NCBI RefSeq assembly: GCF_031877795.1
Contig: NC_133933.1
Coordinates: 28,321,029 to 28,385,028 of the forward strand
Length of the DNA stretch: 64,000 bases
Direction of reading: 5' to 3'
Source of the DNA: Strix aluco
Taxonomy: Eukaryota; Chordata; Aves; Strigiformes; Strigidae
The position numbers and the translations under genes are program-made. Of the stretch, positions 1-13,805 are shown piece after piece. The first letter of the stretch is position 1; each line of letters starts with the position of its first letter. The notes under the pieces are model-generated. The model had not been told where the DNA came from. It ran no database searches and saw only the letters and a program-made list of their open reading frames with translations.

Positions 1-2406
1 GGGGCAGGGCACAGAAGGAACTGTCTTCTGAAGAACCAGTTTCTTCTCTGGTTGTTTATGGGTTGTTGTTGAGACATTCTCAAATACATGCTTTCAGCAG
101 CATATGCAGTCAGACATTCTAGCAACACAACTGATGCATTTAAAGCAGAAAAAGAAATACGTGGAAAACGTAAAATCAGCCCTGCAAGCAGATCCAGTTA
201 TACAGAAGACTGCTTTTCCAGATTAAATCAATTGTAAGGTAAATACATAAACATTTGAAACAGGGTACCTTACTGGTCAAGATTTCGCAGCAAATTACCT
301 GCATGCTGCACTTGGGTTTAAGAGTAAGAATTTAGACATTTTGTTGCTGGGTCAGGAAGATTTGCTTTGAACTGGCTCCCAGTGCTAAGCAACAGTATTG
401 TGTCTGCTTGCAGGGTTCTGGGTTGATCTTGGCCTGAGTACCCATTCTCTCTTCTGGCACAGACTTACGTGTGTTTTCGAGAAGATATTCAAGCTTCAAA
501 CTTTGTACACTCATCCCTATGTAGAGCTGCCTTGTCACCTCATTTACTCTCAGCTGTATGCAAGTTGGCAGCATAAAGCACATAGATGATTTTGAGCAGT
601 TACATTCTCTAACCTCTGGCTCCTTTCCTAAATCACGTATCAGTGACAATCTTGTGTATAAGCTTACAGTGATTTTTTTAAATGCCTGTTCAATTCAGTT
701 TATGCAAGATCAAAATCAGGAGAAGAAAAAGATCTGGCTTTTTTTTGTTTTAATTTAAAAAAGTGCTGCATAACAGACAGCTCATTTACACTGCTGTCCA
801 TTGGCAAATTGTTATTAAACTATTTAGATAAAATTGTCTTTTTGGCAGCTGTTCATTAGTGGTAATTACATTACAAACAAAATAATTGGGTTTAGAACTT
901 CTTATTTTATTTTTGCAGGAATTAAGGAACAGAAATATCACCAAATGAATCAGAGTATAGATACCTAATTAGTAGTAATCGAAGCACAACAGATTATCCA
1001 GTAATTCTTTGTCTGCTACAATAACCAACAGCGTGGGCCCTACTGGTAGTGGACATCCTCACAGCTCACATCTGTCAAGATGCCATGCAAGGCAGCTTCA
1101 CCACCTATCTTCTTTATGGTCCTTTTCTCATCCCTGCATCCAGAGAGCACGAAGATCCTTGCAGGACCTAACACAACCACAGAGCTGCCAGCTGTCTGGA
1201 CTGAGCAGAAAAGGAGGGGGCAAGAACCCTCTGGCTCTCCCCTTTGCTCTCAGTCAGCCACAGATCACTAGTGGAAACTGCCTTCAGCAGCCTGGGGATG
1301 TTCGTGCCTTAGGCAGACTCAGCAGCAGGTCCCATCTTCTGACCATGGTGTGCCTCAGGAGGTGCTGGTGTACAGCTGTTGTCACTAAAGGGTGCTGCAG
1401 GGCACAGAATCAGGCTTCTCAATGATGTTCTTTCATCATACTTCTCAAATATAGAATAGGATGGACTCATTCAGCTTTTACCTTCTGGAGAGGGAAATAT
1501 AAGCAACCAAAGAAAACCTCACCTTGCCCAAAAACTGGCCAAACAAAACCTCACCTCTCCATTTATATAGAGGCCTCATGTTTCTGTCCTTGTTTCAGAG
1601 ACTCACAGAAGTAATAAGGGCTGGATTTTCTAATGATCATTTCCCATGGTTCTCTCAGGACCTCTGTTTTCTCAGTTTCTATACACTTTCCATCAACAAC
1701 ACTTAGTATTCAGTTGAGAGAGACTTCTTGATAGGTTTCTTCCTGGATTAATTTTTTCTTGTTCAGAACTCCTCACCTCGGCAACTGAGTGCTAGTTTAA
1801 GTTACACTGTGTTTAAATCTCCCCCAAGTTCTCTTGCAGTTGTTCGGACAAAGGAAAAGTTTACCCACCAACATTTTCAGTTTTCTAGACTAGCATGAGC
1901 TATATCTAGCCACTCTGAACTTCTCTCTACTAACTTTGTGGTCCAAATTGACATGAAATAGAAGTAAATTTTACTATGGAGAAGGAGAAGCTGACAGAGG
2001 CAGCAACTTTATGTTAGCCAGAGTTTCAGAGACAAAAAGATACTATTTGTAAAAGTATGATAAATTCTTGCTTAAAGGATGATCGATAGCTAAAAATATT
2101 GTTAAGCATACCATTTCTAAATCTAGGACATCTAGAAGGGTGCATTATTAATGGCATCTCTTGTGGTTCATTATTTCTGTGAGGAACAAAATGACTTTGA
2201 GTTAAAGATGTTCTCACATCTCTGCACATAAGCAATAAAATAAGCACATTTAAAACTATAAATCTTACACACCTGCTCACATAGGAGCACAGTTTCAGTG
2301 GATGAAGGGCCTTATGCAGCTCTGTCCCTACCATGAAGTTGGACATTGCCCCACACAAAAAGATTTATTATGTATATATGTGTGCTTCTTGCATAGATGC
2401 TGTATA
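1..2406. other. Intergenic, downstream of KCNK2; no recognised feature
   Basis: This is unique-looking AT-rich sequence. A GC-richer patch at about 1010-1430 holds a 138-codon plus-strand open frame with no recognisable domain or family resemblance. I treat it as chance, or as an unidentified old repeat. No splice-bounded exon, RNA gene or mobile element could be supported. Confidence 0.6.
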
Positions 2407-3215
2407 TAGAATCATGGGATAATAAGTCCTAAGAGGACTCTGTAGATCATTTGGTCCAACCTCTGCTCACACAAGGGCTAACTCCAGAGTTTGATCAGGT
2501 TGCTCAGAGCCTTGGCCAGTCAAATTCTAAACATCTCCAGGTTCTGAAAGTCTCCCTGCCCAGCTCCCCACCTTGGTGTCATAAGTGAGCTTGCAAAAGT
2601 TGACTCTGCCCCATCATCCATCAACAAAGACATTAGACATTACTGCCACCTCTGTTGAAACCCAAAGAATATCGCTAGTAACCAGACATCAGCTGGCTTT
2701 TAAATGCTGACCATTACTTTTGGAGCCCACCAGTCCAGCCAGTTTGATACTCACCTTGTAGTTCACCCATCCAGTCTGTATGTCTCCAGTCTGACTACAA
2801 AGATACTATGGAAGACCATGCTGCAAGCTGTGTTAAAGTGAAGGTATGCCCACTGCTCACCCTTCATCCACTGGAACAGTCACTTCATCAGAGAAGGCAA
2901 TGAGGTTTGACAAGCAATATTTGTTCTTAGCAAATCCTCGCAGGCTGTTTCCAGTCACCTTTTCCCGAGAAGAAGTAACTTCTAGGAGAGTTTGCTCTGT
3001 GATCTTCCCAGGAACTGACCAGGTTTCAGGTAGCTTCCTGAATGCTGCTTCTTCCTCTTTTTGAAGATGGCTGTGATGTTGTCCTTTTCCAGTGATGGGG
3101 AACCTCCGCTGACTGCCACGACCTGTCTAGGACGATGGCAGTGGCCTCACAATGACACTGGCCATTTCCCATGACACCCCATGGAAGCATCCTGTCTGGT
3201 CCCATGGCGCTGAGC
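2407..3215 (-). mobile_element. Old CR1 LINE fragment, internally deleted
   Basis: The element lies on the minus strand. Its 3' end is at about 2407, starting AGAATCATGGGAT and followed by GATCATTTGGTCCAACCTCTG, the usual CR1 terminal region. From about 2575 to 3215 the sequence instead follows a more 5' part of the CR1 body: GTGTCATAAGTGAGCTTGC, AATATCGCTAGTAACCAG, TCCAGCCAGTTTGATACTCA, CTTCATCCACTGG, then CCCAGGAACTGACCAGG and GGAACCTCC. On the coding strand part of this covers the reverse-transcriptase region. The intervening body is missing, so the copy carries an internal deletion of uncertain size or is two juxtaposed pieces. No open frame survives. Divergence from the CR1 consensus as I recall it is high, so this is an old insertion. 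Confidence 0.8.
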
Positions 3216-5541
3216 ATGGCCACTTTGCCTCAGTGTTCTCTGACTGACTTTCCTCTGCTACATCACTCACCCAACTCTGCTCCTAGGCAAAGGGACCAAA
3301 AAGAGCAGAGTGCAGACAAAAGCAAGGGAGGCAGCCTTTTTGTCCCAAGACTCCCACGCGATTCAGCGGCAAGCCCGCACACACAGAGCAGTTGCACATG
3401 CACAAAATGACCAGGCTCAATATGAGCACATAATCTGGTGCATCCTTGTGGTGTTGGGCATCCTCCAGCTGGCTTTTGCCAACTGGCTGTAGCAGACTAC
3501 TCAATAAATCACAGGGCCCCGTAAAACACAGGCACACATGCACCACTGGCTCTGTTTGCCAGTGCAGACTTTCTGCCCAAGAAGCCCAAGCAACTAAAAT
3601 AAAATATGTGTTTGAACTGTAGTTTTATATAATACTTCATTTGGAGAGGGAGAAAATGAGATTTTTTTTTTCTCCATTTTGAGGCAATTTTTCACAATTT
3701 GAGACTCACATTTCTAATGAGACTATTAATGTCTATGGGACTAAGGGAAAACGGCAATCAGTTTATACAGGGGTCAGAATCCATCCAAAACTGAAGTCAT
3801 AGAGCATCTAGTGATTGTATTGCATATTTTTATCACTTATTAATACTTATTCCAGACTGTCATCTCAATGGAGTGCAAATACTACATTTTCAAAAGATGT
3901 TAGCCCTTTGTATGTAATAATATCTCTTTCTTGGAGACACTTACGAGTTTAAACTTTAAAGATTAAAATTATAAAAATCACTCTGAACAGCTAATCTTAA
4001 CAGAACTGTACTCCATTGTACCCAGTTTATACTAGCATAAATTGTACATAATGTTAGGTGCATTTTATAAATTCATTAAATTTATGTGCAATTAAATAGA
4101 CGAAATAAGTATATAACTAAATCTTTACATAACTTGGACTTCGCCTTGAAGATATGTTTACACCATCTGCTGCTAAACAGGGTCTATCAAGAAGGCAGCT
4201 AGACTCCTCTTGGTGGTACAAAGAGAAAGAATGAGAGGCAATTTTTGAACATTGCAGCAAGGGAAATTCCAGATGGACATAAGAAAAAAGTTCTGTTTAA
4301 GCCCTGAAACAAGGTGCTCAGGGACTGAGAATGACCATCCCTGCAGATATTCAAAACTCAGCTGGGCAAAGTGTACATACATAAATAGTATATTACCTAT
4401 GGGTTTAAAATTTATTGTAGTCTTTTCAGGAGTGTTTTATGGACAGTATCATTCTCTGCTGTATCCTTGGCCTTAGTCCTGAAACACTGCATTTCTTGAA
4501 CCTGGTCCTGCATAAACCTTCAGTGGGTACCATGAGTGATGTGTGCATCTTCACGTACAAGTGGAATTTCACTTTAAATTATTCTCTGCTACCTGGGGAG
4601 AGAGAAGCATCCATTTGGAAACTGAGAAAATAAAATGCTGAGTTTTTCAAGAATATTGCTGATGACAAGAAACGTTCAAGAAGAAAAATCTGTATTTGTG
4701 ACTATTTAGGGTAGCATTATCTTTCTGCTCTGATGGAAAGCATTCTGACTATCTCTATAGCCCACAGGAGTGAGACATAGCAAAAACATTTATATCACTG
4801 TTATGCTCAAAAATCTTAATTGTAAGTGTTGACGGGACTGATCCTCATTTACACTTGGATTCCATTTTTATTGCACTTGCAATGTAACGATAATCAAGCA
4901 TTAAGAGTCGGAATTGATAAATTTTTAATACGCACTAGTACAGAAGGCCAGAAAAGGCCAAATGAGGGATTCCAAACACCCCTTCCCTCTGATATACATT
5001 ATGGCACCTCTGCCAGGATTAATCAGGCTTTGGCCCTCTAAACATGAAATAGCAGCTAGCCTAAGGCTCAGAAAAGGGGCTAACTCTTCCTCTTATGGAG
5101 ATTGCTGCTTGATCGGTACTTGGAATTGTATTGCTCTTCTTTTGTTTTCCATCTGGAGTAGCTAAACTGAAGAGACACCACTCCTTCATATTCTATGTTT
5201 CAAGGTTCTCCTAGCAATCAGGAGGATTGAAATTTGAAAGCAGTGCATTTAAGGACATGGCTAAAGGTCCTGGATTTATCATATTAAAATTCTCACATAC
5301 TGCATGTCCTTTTACTTCTTGTGCTGTTATTATTGCTGTTTTCAGGTTGTAGGGGGTTTTTTGGGTCGTATTTTAATTATGGTTATTCTCCTTCCTTCAA
5401 ATAAATTATCATTATGTCCTGAAATTCCTTCTAGCACATGGTCAATCTCTCATGGATCATTTTCTGTGAGATGCTATACATCAACACTGCAAATTACTGC
5501 TGACAACATATTGACTCACTTGACTCTAAAGATCTTACTCC

Positions 5542-5558
5542 TTTTTTTTTTTTTTTTT
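5542..5558. repeat. Poly-T tract (17 T)
   Basis: An uninterrupted run of 17 T. No recognisable element body is attached on the 3' side of the complementary strand, so it is recorded as a simple homopolymer. Confidence 0.95.
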
Positions 5559-8500
5559 AAGCCCATGTGAAAGAAGTCTAATTAATCACTCTGGATAGAA
5601 AAGTCCTTTCCTTTCCCAGGAAAGAATTAAAGAACAGGTGAAATACATATTTAACCTTATGCCTCAGCCTTGTCTGGTATAGAGTTCTCCCAGTTCAACT
5701 TCATTCAGCTTCCCTGCTAAGACAACTGTTAAAGCCTTTCAGTTATTTGTGACAGGTACATTTACTTACTAAAAACTGGTTAAATATTGGCTTGTTTCTT
5801 ATCTACCTGTACAGTAGGGGGTTCCAACACCATTCTCAATTACACATCTGTAAATACGAAGTAAATGTTTAAATAAATAGAAACACTTTCTGCATACCAT
5901 CTGTAACAAGGCTGGTGCTGGACCCACTGATTTTTAATCAACATACATAGTTTAAGAGCAATAATCTACAAACGACACAAACTGTATCAAAATAGCAAAT
6001 CCTACTTCAGGTGAAAGTGAACTCCATATCATAAATACTGCATTATTACTAGTAACATCCCATTTTTGCCCAGATTGCTTCTGCTCTGACATATGTTTCC
6101 TTAGTTTTGTCTTGGAGTGCTCTGGATTTCATTTTAAGGATTACAAAGGCAACATCATTTTATTTTAATCTCATTCAAATTCTAAAAATTTCATTATGAT
6201 GTTTTTATTCTCCTGCACATTTAATGGGAGGAGGATTTTTCCAGAAGACAGACATTTTAATCTGCCCACATTTGCCACCAGATTCACCAGGGCTGTCTGG
6301 TGGACATGTAAATACGGAACTGGTTTAAAAATCACACTCCAGATACAATCTCTGCTTTGTATCTGCTTTCTCCTGTCCCGCTGGCACTGGTGAGTGCCTT
6401 AGTGTGCTGGAGATGAGCAGGAGGGAGCCTTTTACCTACAGCCCACTGAGGTGAGCTTCTTACTGTCTCATGTAAGCTGGAGGTCTCTTCCCAGTTCCCA
6501 ATCAACACGCATCTGCACAACAATATGACTGTTTATATCCTTTATACTCTTTTCATAAAGTAAGCCTTTCTCCTGAATTCATCAGACCTCACTGAGGGCC
6601 ATAATCATGCCCTGAAACAGGATAACATTTGCCATATTTTTAGTGCCAACTTCAAGATCTGAATAGCATGATGTTTTCTGAGTTGGACTTGCCATCTCTC
6701 TCCTGTCTCAAAAAAGATGGTGTGTGGCTGAGAGGGAGGTAGGTACATCTCATCACACAAGGCAGCAGAACAGTGCTGCACCATCCCATGAAATCCTGAA
6801 GGCTGATATCAAGCCATGGAAACCTCCTTGAAAAACCACGTGGCAACTCAAATGGTGAACATTCACTACAGAAACAGAGGAAGATGGTGAGAGATATTTA
6901 TAATATTACAGCCTTAACTTCATGCTCTAGTGTTTATTTTGAAACTATCCACACAGAAATGCTTTCATGAGCAATACAAAACCTTACTGAAGAGATATGG
7001 AAGTTTACCATCTTCTGCTAGTGACTGAGTAATCAGTTTTTCTCTTACATAATACTGGGAAGACTGTGCTGGTTCACCTAGGTTTTCAGTTTCCATTACA
7101 AAAACCTTACATCAACTGAGCTGCAGTGCTTCCCCCCACCAGCCCTCCTTTATTTTCCCCATACAGAATCTGGGAATGTGCACAAATGCAGTCCTGCTTC
7201 CAAGAACCTTCTTTCACTTGAGAAAAAGACATGTTCTACATTTTCCTGATACAGGCATCCCCTGATTTTTGTCTACAGATTATCGATGCTCTAGATATCA
7301 TTTCACAGGCTCCAAGTTTCCCAGCTTTCAACCTCTAGGGATGTAAGCTATATGAGATCTTCAAGAGACCTTGCAACAATGGCTTCTGCTTACGATTTGA
7401 AAGGCAAGCTATTTATTGAAATTAGCACAGTGTTTTGACTGCTAAAAGACATATCATATCCAAAGAAGCCACTTGCACCTCTGAAATTCTTCCAACAGAA
7501 ATACACTTTTTCCTGCTGTTGAATAACTTAATTTTGAAAACTACAGTGTTTGGCCTTTTAATATAGTTCTCTACCCAGAAATTATTAATGAAACATACTT
7601 CATAACAGGGTTTCATGCAGACTGGTAGATGAATCAATGTGATTGACTGCAAAAATTGCAGTGACCTCATGAAGGTGAGGATTTCTCTTGATATGTTGGA
7701 GAAAAATGGAATATTCTTGATTATATTATGGTACACTTGGGACTCTTTTATGCCCGGGTCTATCATTGCTGGGTACCACAATGAAATACTGGTATCTGTT
7801 CTAACAAGTCCTTCTTAAACTCATATAAACTGGCCAAAAACATTAAAAATTTTGGGTAAGAATTTTATATATAAAACCCATGTGATTTCACTGTTTTAAT
7901 GCATGTGAAAATAGAAACTTTCTTACCAACATAGAGCACAGAGTTCATAACTTCAAATATATCTCTATGGAAAAGGTCTTATGTGGAGATGGGGGCTTTT
8001 ACTCTGTTGATAGCTCCCTTTACATTTCATGATTAGCACTGTTTCTGTTCTTAGGAGACCTTTAGCACAACAGTCTAAGCATGAAAACACCAGTTAAACA
8101 GCTAAACCCAGGTAATGCTCAGGATTTACTAAAACAGAAACTAGAATTGTGGTGTTGTTCCCTGTAACAACACATACTCAGTATCTCCAGAACATATTGT
8201 ATTGCTAGGTGTCATCTAGGGACACTGTCCCTATTCTGGGACATTTACTGTAAAAGTTACAAATGGCCACCTTGTCTCAGAATGATGTATGCTATTAATC
8301 CATCAATGAATGATTATGATGCATGAGCATAGGTCATGCTTTAATATTTAAAAATTGTGTTGTATGCTATCCTGGGCCACAGGACACATCCAACAATTGC
8401 TATGATTTACATTTCATTAATTGTAAAGAATTATCAACACAGCCATGGCCAAGAATTAAGTGATGTATATTTTGGTGCACTGAGAGTAGTTAAGAAAATG

Positions 8501-11500
8501 AGATTTGTGCTAGAACCTACATGACAAATTAGAGGTTGAGAAGTAATTGATTTTTTTTTTTTTGGCACAGATATATCTATACCATAATTTTATCAGTTAC
8601 AGTGTTGTTAGCTAAGAACTCTTAGAGACGTGTTGAACATCCTTTAATTATAAGATTCACTATTTGTTTCCACAACGACTAGAAGAGGCATGCTTTATCA
8701 CAGTTGTGTTTGCTATTTCCTAACATCATTAGATCCCAGTTTTCTTAGGTGTTTTGAAAAGGTGTCTGCAATGTCATGACTATAAAGAATTATTATATGA
8801 ATATTAAAACACAACACTGCCAAAAAGAATACCCAGGGACTGAATGGATTTTAACTTCAGCAAAACCTGAGTAAGTTCTTTTTCATAAGACTTACATGAG
8901 ATCACTGAGTTAGACGTGACAAAAAAGCTTCTGAGCTCATATGAATATACTTTCACTGCTTTTATGTCTTATTCAGGTCTAATCCTGAACTGCAGATATC
9001 CAATTATATTAATACTGGGAGTACTGCTTTCCCAGAAATGCAAAATTACTTGAACACCTATGAGTTTTTCTTATGGCTTTTTAAACAGAGTAGTGTGAGA
9101 TATTAAAAACCACTGGATAGCCAAAAATAAAAAGACTGACTTGCCAAGAAGAAATGTAAGTGGCCTGATGCATCCAAGTCCACTTACCTGGTACTTCTGT
9201 TGTTTGCATGCCAGGTGTTCAGGATGTCTAAACTGGATTCATAAGGACTGCTGATTCCAAAATGGGAAAAATACCCATCTGTTTATGAGCTCTCAAAGTC
9301 CAGGTGCAAGGCTCGAAATGAAATACTCCCACGTTCTTCTGCTTTATTGCTGAGGAACTTGATAATGGTCGACAAGTCCCTTCCTGTTTGGAAAATTTCT
9401 GATAAAACATTCATGTCCTGAAACCATCAAGCTAAAGACCAGAGAGCCATGGATTACATTTCCTCCCAGTGAAGCAAGCGTTGATAAAACACATTTTCCA
9501 CTGCATTCTCCCACAAGCAGTAACAGTAGTTTTTGACCATGAAGGTATAAGTCAAGCAGGCAGTTCAATGAACCTGATGGGGTGCAGTATCTTCCTGGGG
9601 TGATCTTGGAGATTTTCATGTACAAACATGAAAGACTGAGTCTGTTTTTCACAGACTAGCAGCTGGTATATCTACTTTGTAAAAGTGTAATATATGTAAA
9701 TATGTCATTAGCCAGCATACTTGAGGAAAATAACTGATGAAATAGTTGTCCTGGCTTCTCAGCTAGGCAATAGCTCTCCAGAAATAATGCATAGAGAACC
9801 TATTTCAAAGAAGCAGGATCTCCTAAGGACAGACTATATCAGGATAGTCTGAAATCAGTATTTCCCTAATCAAGCTTTCCCTATATTCAAGTATAACAGA
9901 GAATTTTTGGCCCAAAATCAACAAAGCATTTGAAAGCAGTTAATCGTAAACAAAGAAATAAGCCTCAATTAACATTAAGTATTAAGCAAGTGATTAAATT
10001 CTTTGCTATGTCAGTAAATTTTGAGAAATCAATATATTCATGTTTTTGCTGTTTCAGAATTTTGTCAGGATTAATATAGGACTAAATAACATGATTTTCA
10101 CTAAGGCAAAACTTCTTTCCTATTCATACACAGAAATACCTTCAAGGGCTCATGTTCAAAACACTCAATCTCTGGCACAGAAACGTGTCAAAAGTACATC
10201 CCCACCTTATACCTCATCATAACTTCAGTCTGTTCAGCTAGAGGATGGTAGTCTCTTGTTAGCAATCCACTTTCCCATCCTCTTTGATCTCATAGAGAGC
10301 TGCTGGCAAGTTGGATTTTTTTTGATCATTGCCTAAAGACAGAAAGGTTAAGAGTTGCATAAAAAGAATTGCTTCTCCGAAAAATTGTACAGTCCATTGC
10401 AATGCAGAGCTGCAGAACATGAGCTCATTTAGACTAAAAAGTGGTGCTATTTGCAAGAACTTCCACTCACCAGAGCAGTCTCAGATGAGATATAGGAATC
10501 TCCAAAGGAAAAGAAGAAAGCCTGAAAAGTGCTTTATTACAAGCACTTTATTAACTTGCCATCTGTGAAGACCAAAACTAGTCTAAGACTTCCAGAAATC
10601 CAAAGCTTCAAAAACTAATTCCTATTTGAAGCAAGCCAGACACCTTTAAATGTTGATCTAGTAATTTTTAAAGTTATTTTCAAATTTGAAATGACTTGAA
10701 GCAGTCCATCTAAAGATAACCTGTGAAAATCAGGACTTCTCAGATCTGATCCTCAACCTCTGAACCTCAGGGCTCAGACACCTGGTGCCTAAACCCCATC
10801 TGTTCAGATACCTTCCAGAGCCGATGGGGAGAGCCTGCTTGCGGGCAACACATCCACCCAGCATCTCTCTGCCAACCGTAGCCCAAAGAACTTGGGCTCT
10901 TAAATTAGGCCCTCAGGTCAGTAGAATGAACTTTGGACCAAATACACACAAGCCTGGACATGATTCTTGACTTCTGCAGCCTTCTAACTGGCAAATAGCA
11001 TTTCAGTACATTTTCATTATGATTTATTAAGCAAAACATTTTTTAGCAGACCTGACTAATCTCTGTCTTGATTTTCACAACACCAAATGTTGCTCTATGA
11101 CAGAAACTTAATTCATGCAAGGAACACACATTTTAAAATAAGCTAAAAAAAAAACCCCAAAAACCAAACCAAACTCCAAGAAAAAACACCCCTTGAACTT
11201 AAATTCTTCACTCATTTAAGTAGCCCCTTATTGAGAAAAAGCTCCCAATGAAAGGACTTTCAATTCCATTTTGAAAAATAGATCAGACAAGTGAAAGCAA
11301 ACAATAATCTTCCTTTTGTCACAGAAATTGCGTACTTTAAAACTGCATTACTTTCTCCTGCTTCTTTTTATAACTTTTTTTCCTTCACTTTGCACCTATG
11401 GAAACAGATAAATTCTTCATCTTTGTAAAAGAATAGCAAATCATTTCCCTTTCACTTTCTAGTTAACTTGTTCTATTTTCTTGTAACATATTTTCCAAGT

Positions 11501-13787
11501 CTGTTCAAACCTGGCCAAACATGTTTTTGTAACGTATTTTCAAGCATCAGTTATCACTGTATAAAAACTTAAGAAGTTCACACAATCAGACCTGTCACAT
11601 TAAAATTAATTAATTTTCTATAGCACAAGAAACAATGAAAGCATTCTAATAATATACAAGAAAGCTTGAATACCTCTTTCTTATAACAACAATTCATTGA
11701 TTTAGGTGTCCTGTTTTAGGTGTCCAGACATTCTCTGGACATTCTTATACTTTTATCCATAGCAAATGGTATGTTCATCCTAGTCCAATAAATTGTTTCC
11801 CAGAAGCCTGCTTTTTGCTGTGAATAACCTACTGATGTTATGGTTGCTCCTTATGGCAAGGAGCAAGTATGGGAAAATAGCCACAAGTGTTATCTACTTT
11901 GGATACACATCTAAGAATCTGGTCTGACTGCAATTATTTCTAGACTTCAGACTGGTCTGATGTCTTATGGAAAGAGTGTTTAGGACCTAAACTCAGTGGC
12001 TACATTCCATACTAATGGCAGCTCATAACGTGCAGGAGGGAGAAACACCTTGAATAGCTCATGGGGAACTGCACATTCTCTGCTGAAGTGAAGGTCAGGA
12101 CAGCAACACATGAACACAGGGGTCACTTAGAAAGAAGAGGGCGCAGACAGAGAGAGCACAGCAGTGTTTTGCTCAGGTACCACAGCCTGTGAAAGTCACA
12201 AATCAGGGTGGATTTGCGAGCACAGAGAGGATCCATAGCCATTCTATGTTCCCAGCATTCTCAAGCACTGCTATTCACATGCTGAAACAAAAGGGGTTTA
12301 TTTTAGTTACTTCTTTGAACTTGAAATAGGGACCTCTGGGCTCCACTATAATTCATGTTACATACAGGATTTGGACCAATTTTTTCCATTGCTTTGCACA
12401 TTAATTTCTTTTATAAAATAAACTCATAGTTTGTCAGTCTCGTAGTTCAGATTACATATTCTTGGGTGCAGTAGGTGGCTTTCCCTGCATTTACAAGATG
12501 GCATTTCACAGCATGCTCCTGGGATTTCAGCCTACTTCTTCAGAGCCAGCAATGCATGAGATGTTGCCAAGTGTCATTCCTGTGATCTTTTGTACTTGCT
12601 GTTTCACAGAGAGGTTGCAGGAGAATCTCAGTCCTCCGAAGACTGTTCTAGTTCATATTGCTACAGAGGAATAGTCAAAGGCTCAGAAGGTTAATAAAAT
12701 GGTTGAGTGTTGAGTAATTTTTTCATTTAATAATTTATAAGTCAACCCATAGGTGTTTAGCAGTTAGACATTATCATAACCACCACCTTCATCTTCTCTC
12801 CTTGATCACCATAGGCTGCTAGTGAACTAGCACATAGACAGAGAGGCTCAGGACTATGATGAGCACAACCAACGTGGAGACATTTCACACTTTCCCTAGT
12901 GAGATGCAATAATAGGCAAGTATGATTGAGGATCTTCAAGGCTCTCTCTACCTCTTTTTATGATTGCCCCTGCAGCCTTAAGGTCACACTGATCTAATCA
13001 TACAACACCCATAATTGCCCTTAGGCAACTTGTTCTGTTGAAAAGAATTGAGATAAGAATAACAGGAAATTGCTAGATATTGACTATAAAGTCATTTATT
13101 GTAATTGATTGTATAGCATGTCTTATGTTATTATAAGGTTTAATAATCAGAAGCACGTAACTAAGTCATCTCTAGCTGTGGAGAACCATGAACAATATGT
13201 GCCATAAAAATAGGAGCAGCTGTAGTCATTGATGTTCTCTGATCTTCTAAATGCACAGTGGAAATTGTATTATCCAAGATAACAGAAAGGGAAATGTCTT
13301 GTTTCAGAAATAGTATGAACATAATCAGATTTGTGAAACCAAATGATTTTAGTAATATGGGGCACTGTGCACTGAGAGCAGATAAATGGTTTTATGAATT
13401 GTAATTCACTACTCAGTAGATGGCAGAAAATAAACCACAGGGACTTCATCCTTCACTGTTAGCATGATTGCTGTTCTTGACAATTCAATATAAATTCAGA
13501 TGTCTCAGGTGTCACACACAGGAAACGTGAAATGGGGAGAATGCTTAACGAAGTAGCTTCAGAGTAGCCACTTGCAATCTTACGTTGCGTTGGAGGGAAG
13601 AACTGCATGGAAATAAATCAAGTCAGTGAAAGTCTGCTCTAGGCATCACGCCTTCCTTAATCAAGTCATAATATTACCACACTGTTCCTATGCAACTCCT
13701 TTGTGTATTTTAATTGCTCTTTTCCTAATCCTGGTTTTGTCCCTCCCCAGAGAGGTGAAAGCAGGTTAGATATTTTTCCTACTTGAT

Positions 13788-13805
13788 AAAAAAAAAAAAA
13801 AAAAA
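13788..13805. repeat. Poly-A tract (18 A)
   Basis: An uninterrupted run of 18 A, with no polyadenylation signal shortly upstream and no recognisable retrocopy attached. Confidence 0.95.

Noticed and set aside
1009-1425. 138-codon plus-strand frame in a GC-richer patch
   Set aside because: Begins with a non-ATG codon, has low-information Ser/His/Leu-rich composition, and a second frame is open over the same bases, as expected from composition.
3244-3492. Frame ending in a hydrophobic, transmembrane-like run (IIWCILVVLGILQLAFANWL) that could be a small tail-anchored protein
   Set aside because: There is no ATG anywhere in the open frame, it lies directly beyond a decayed CR1, and it resembles no known micropeptide.
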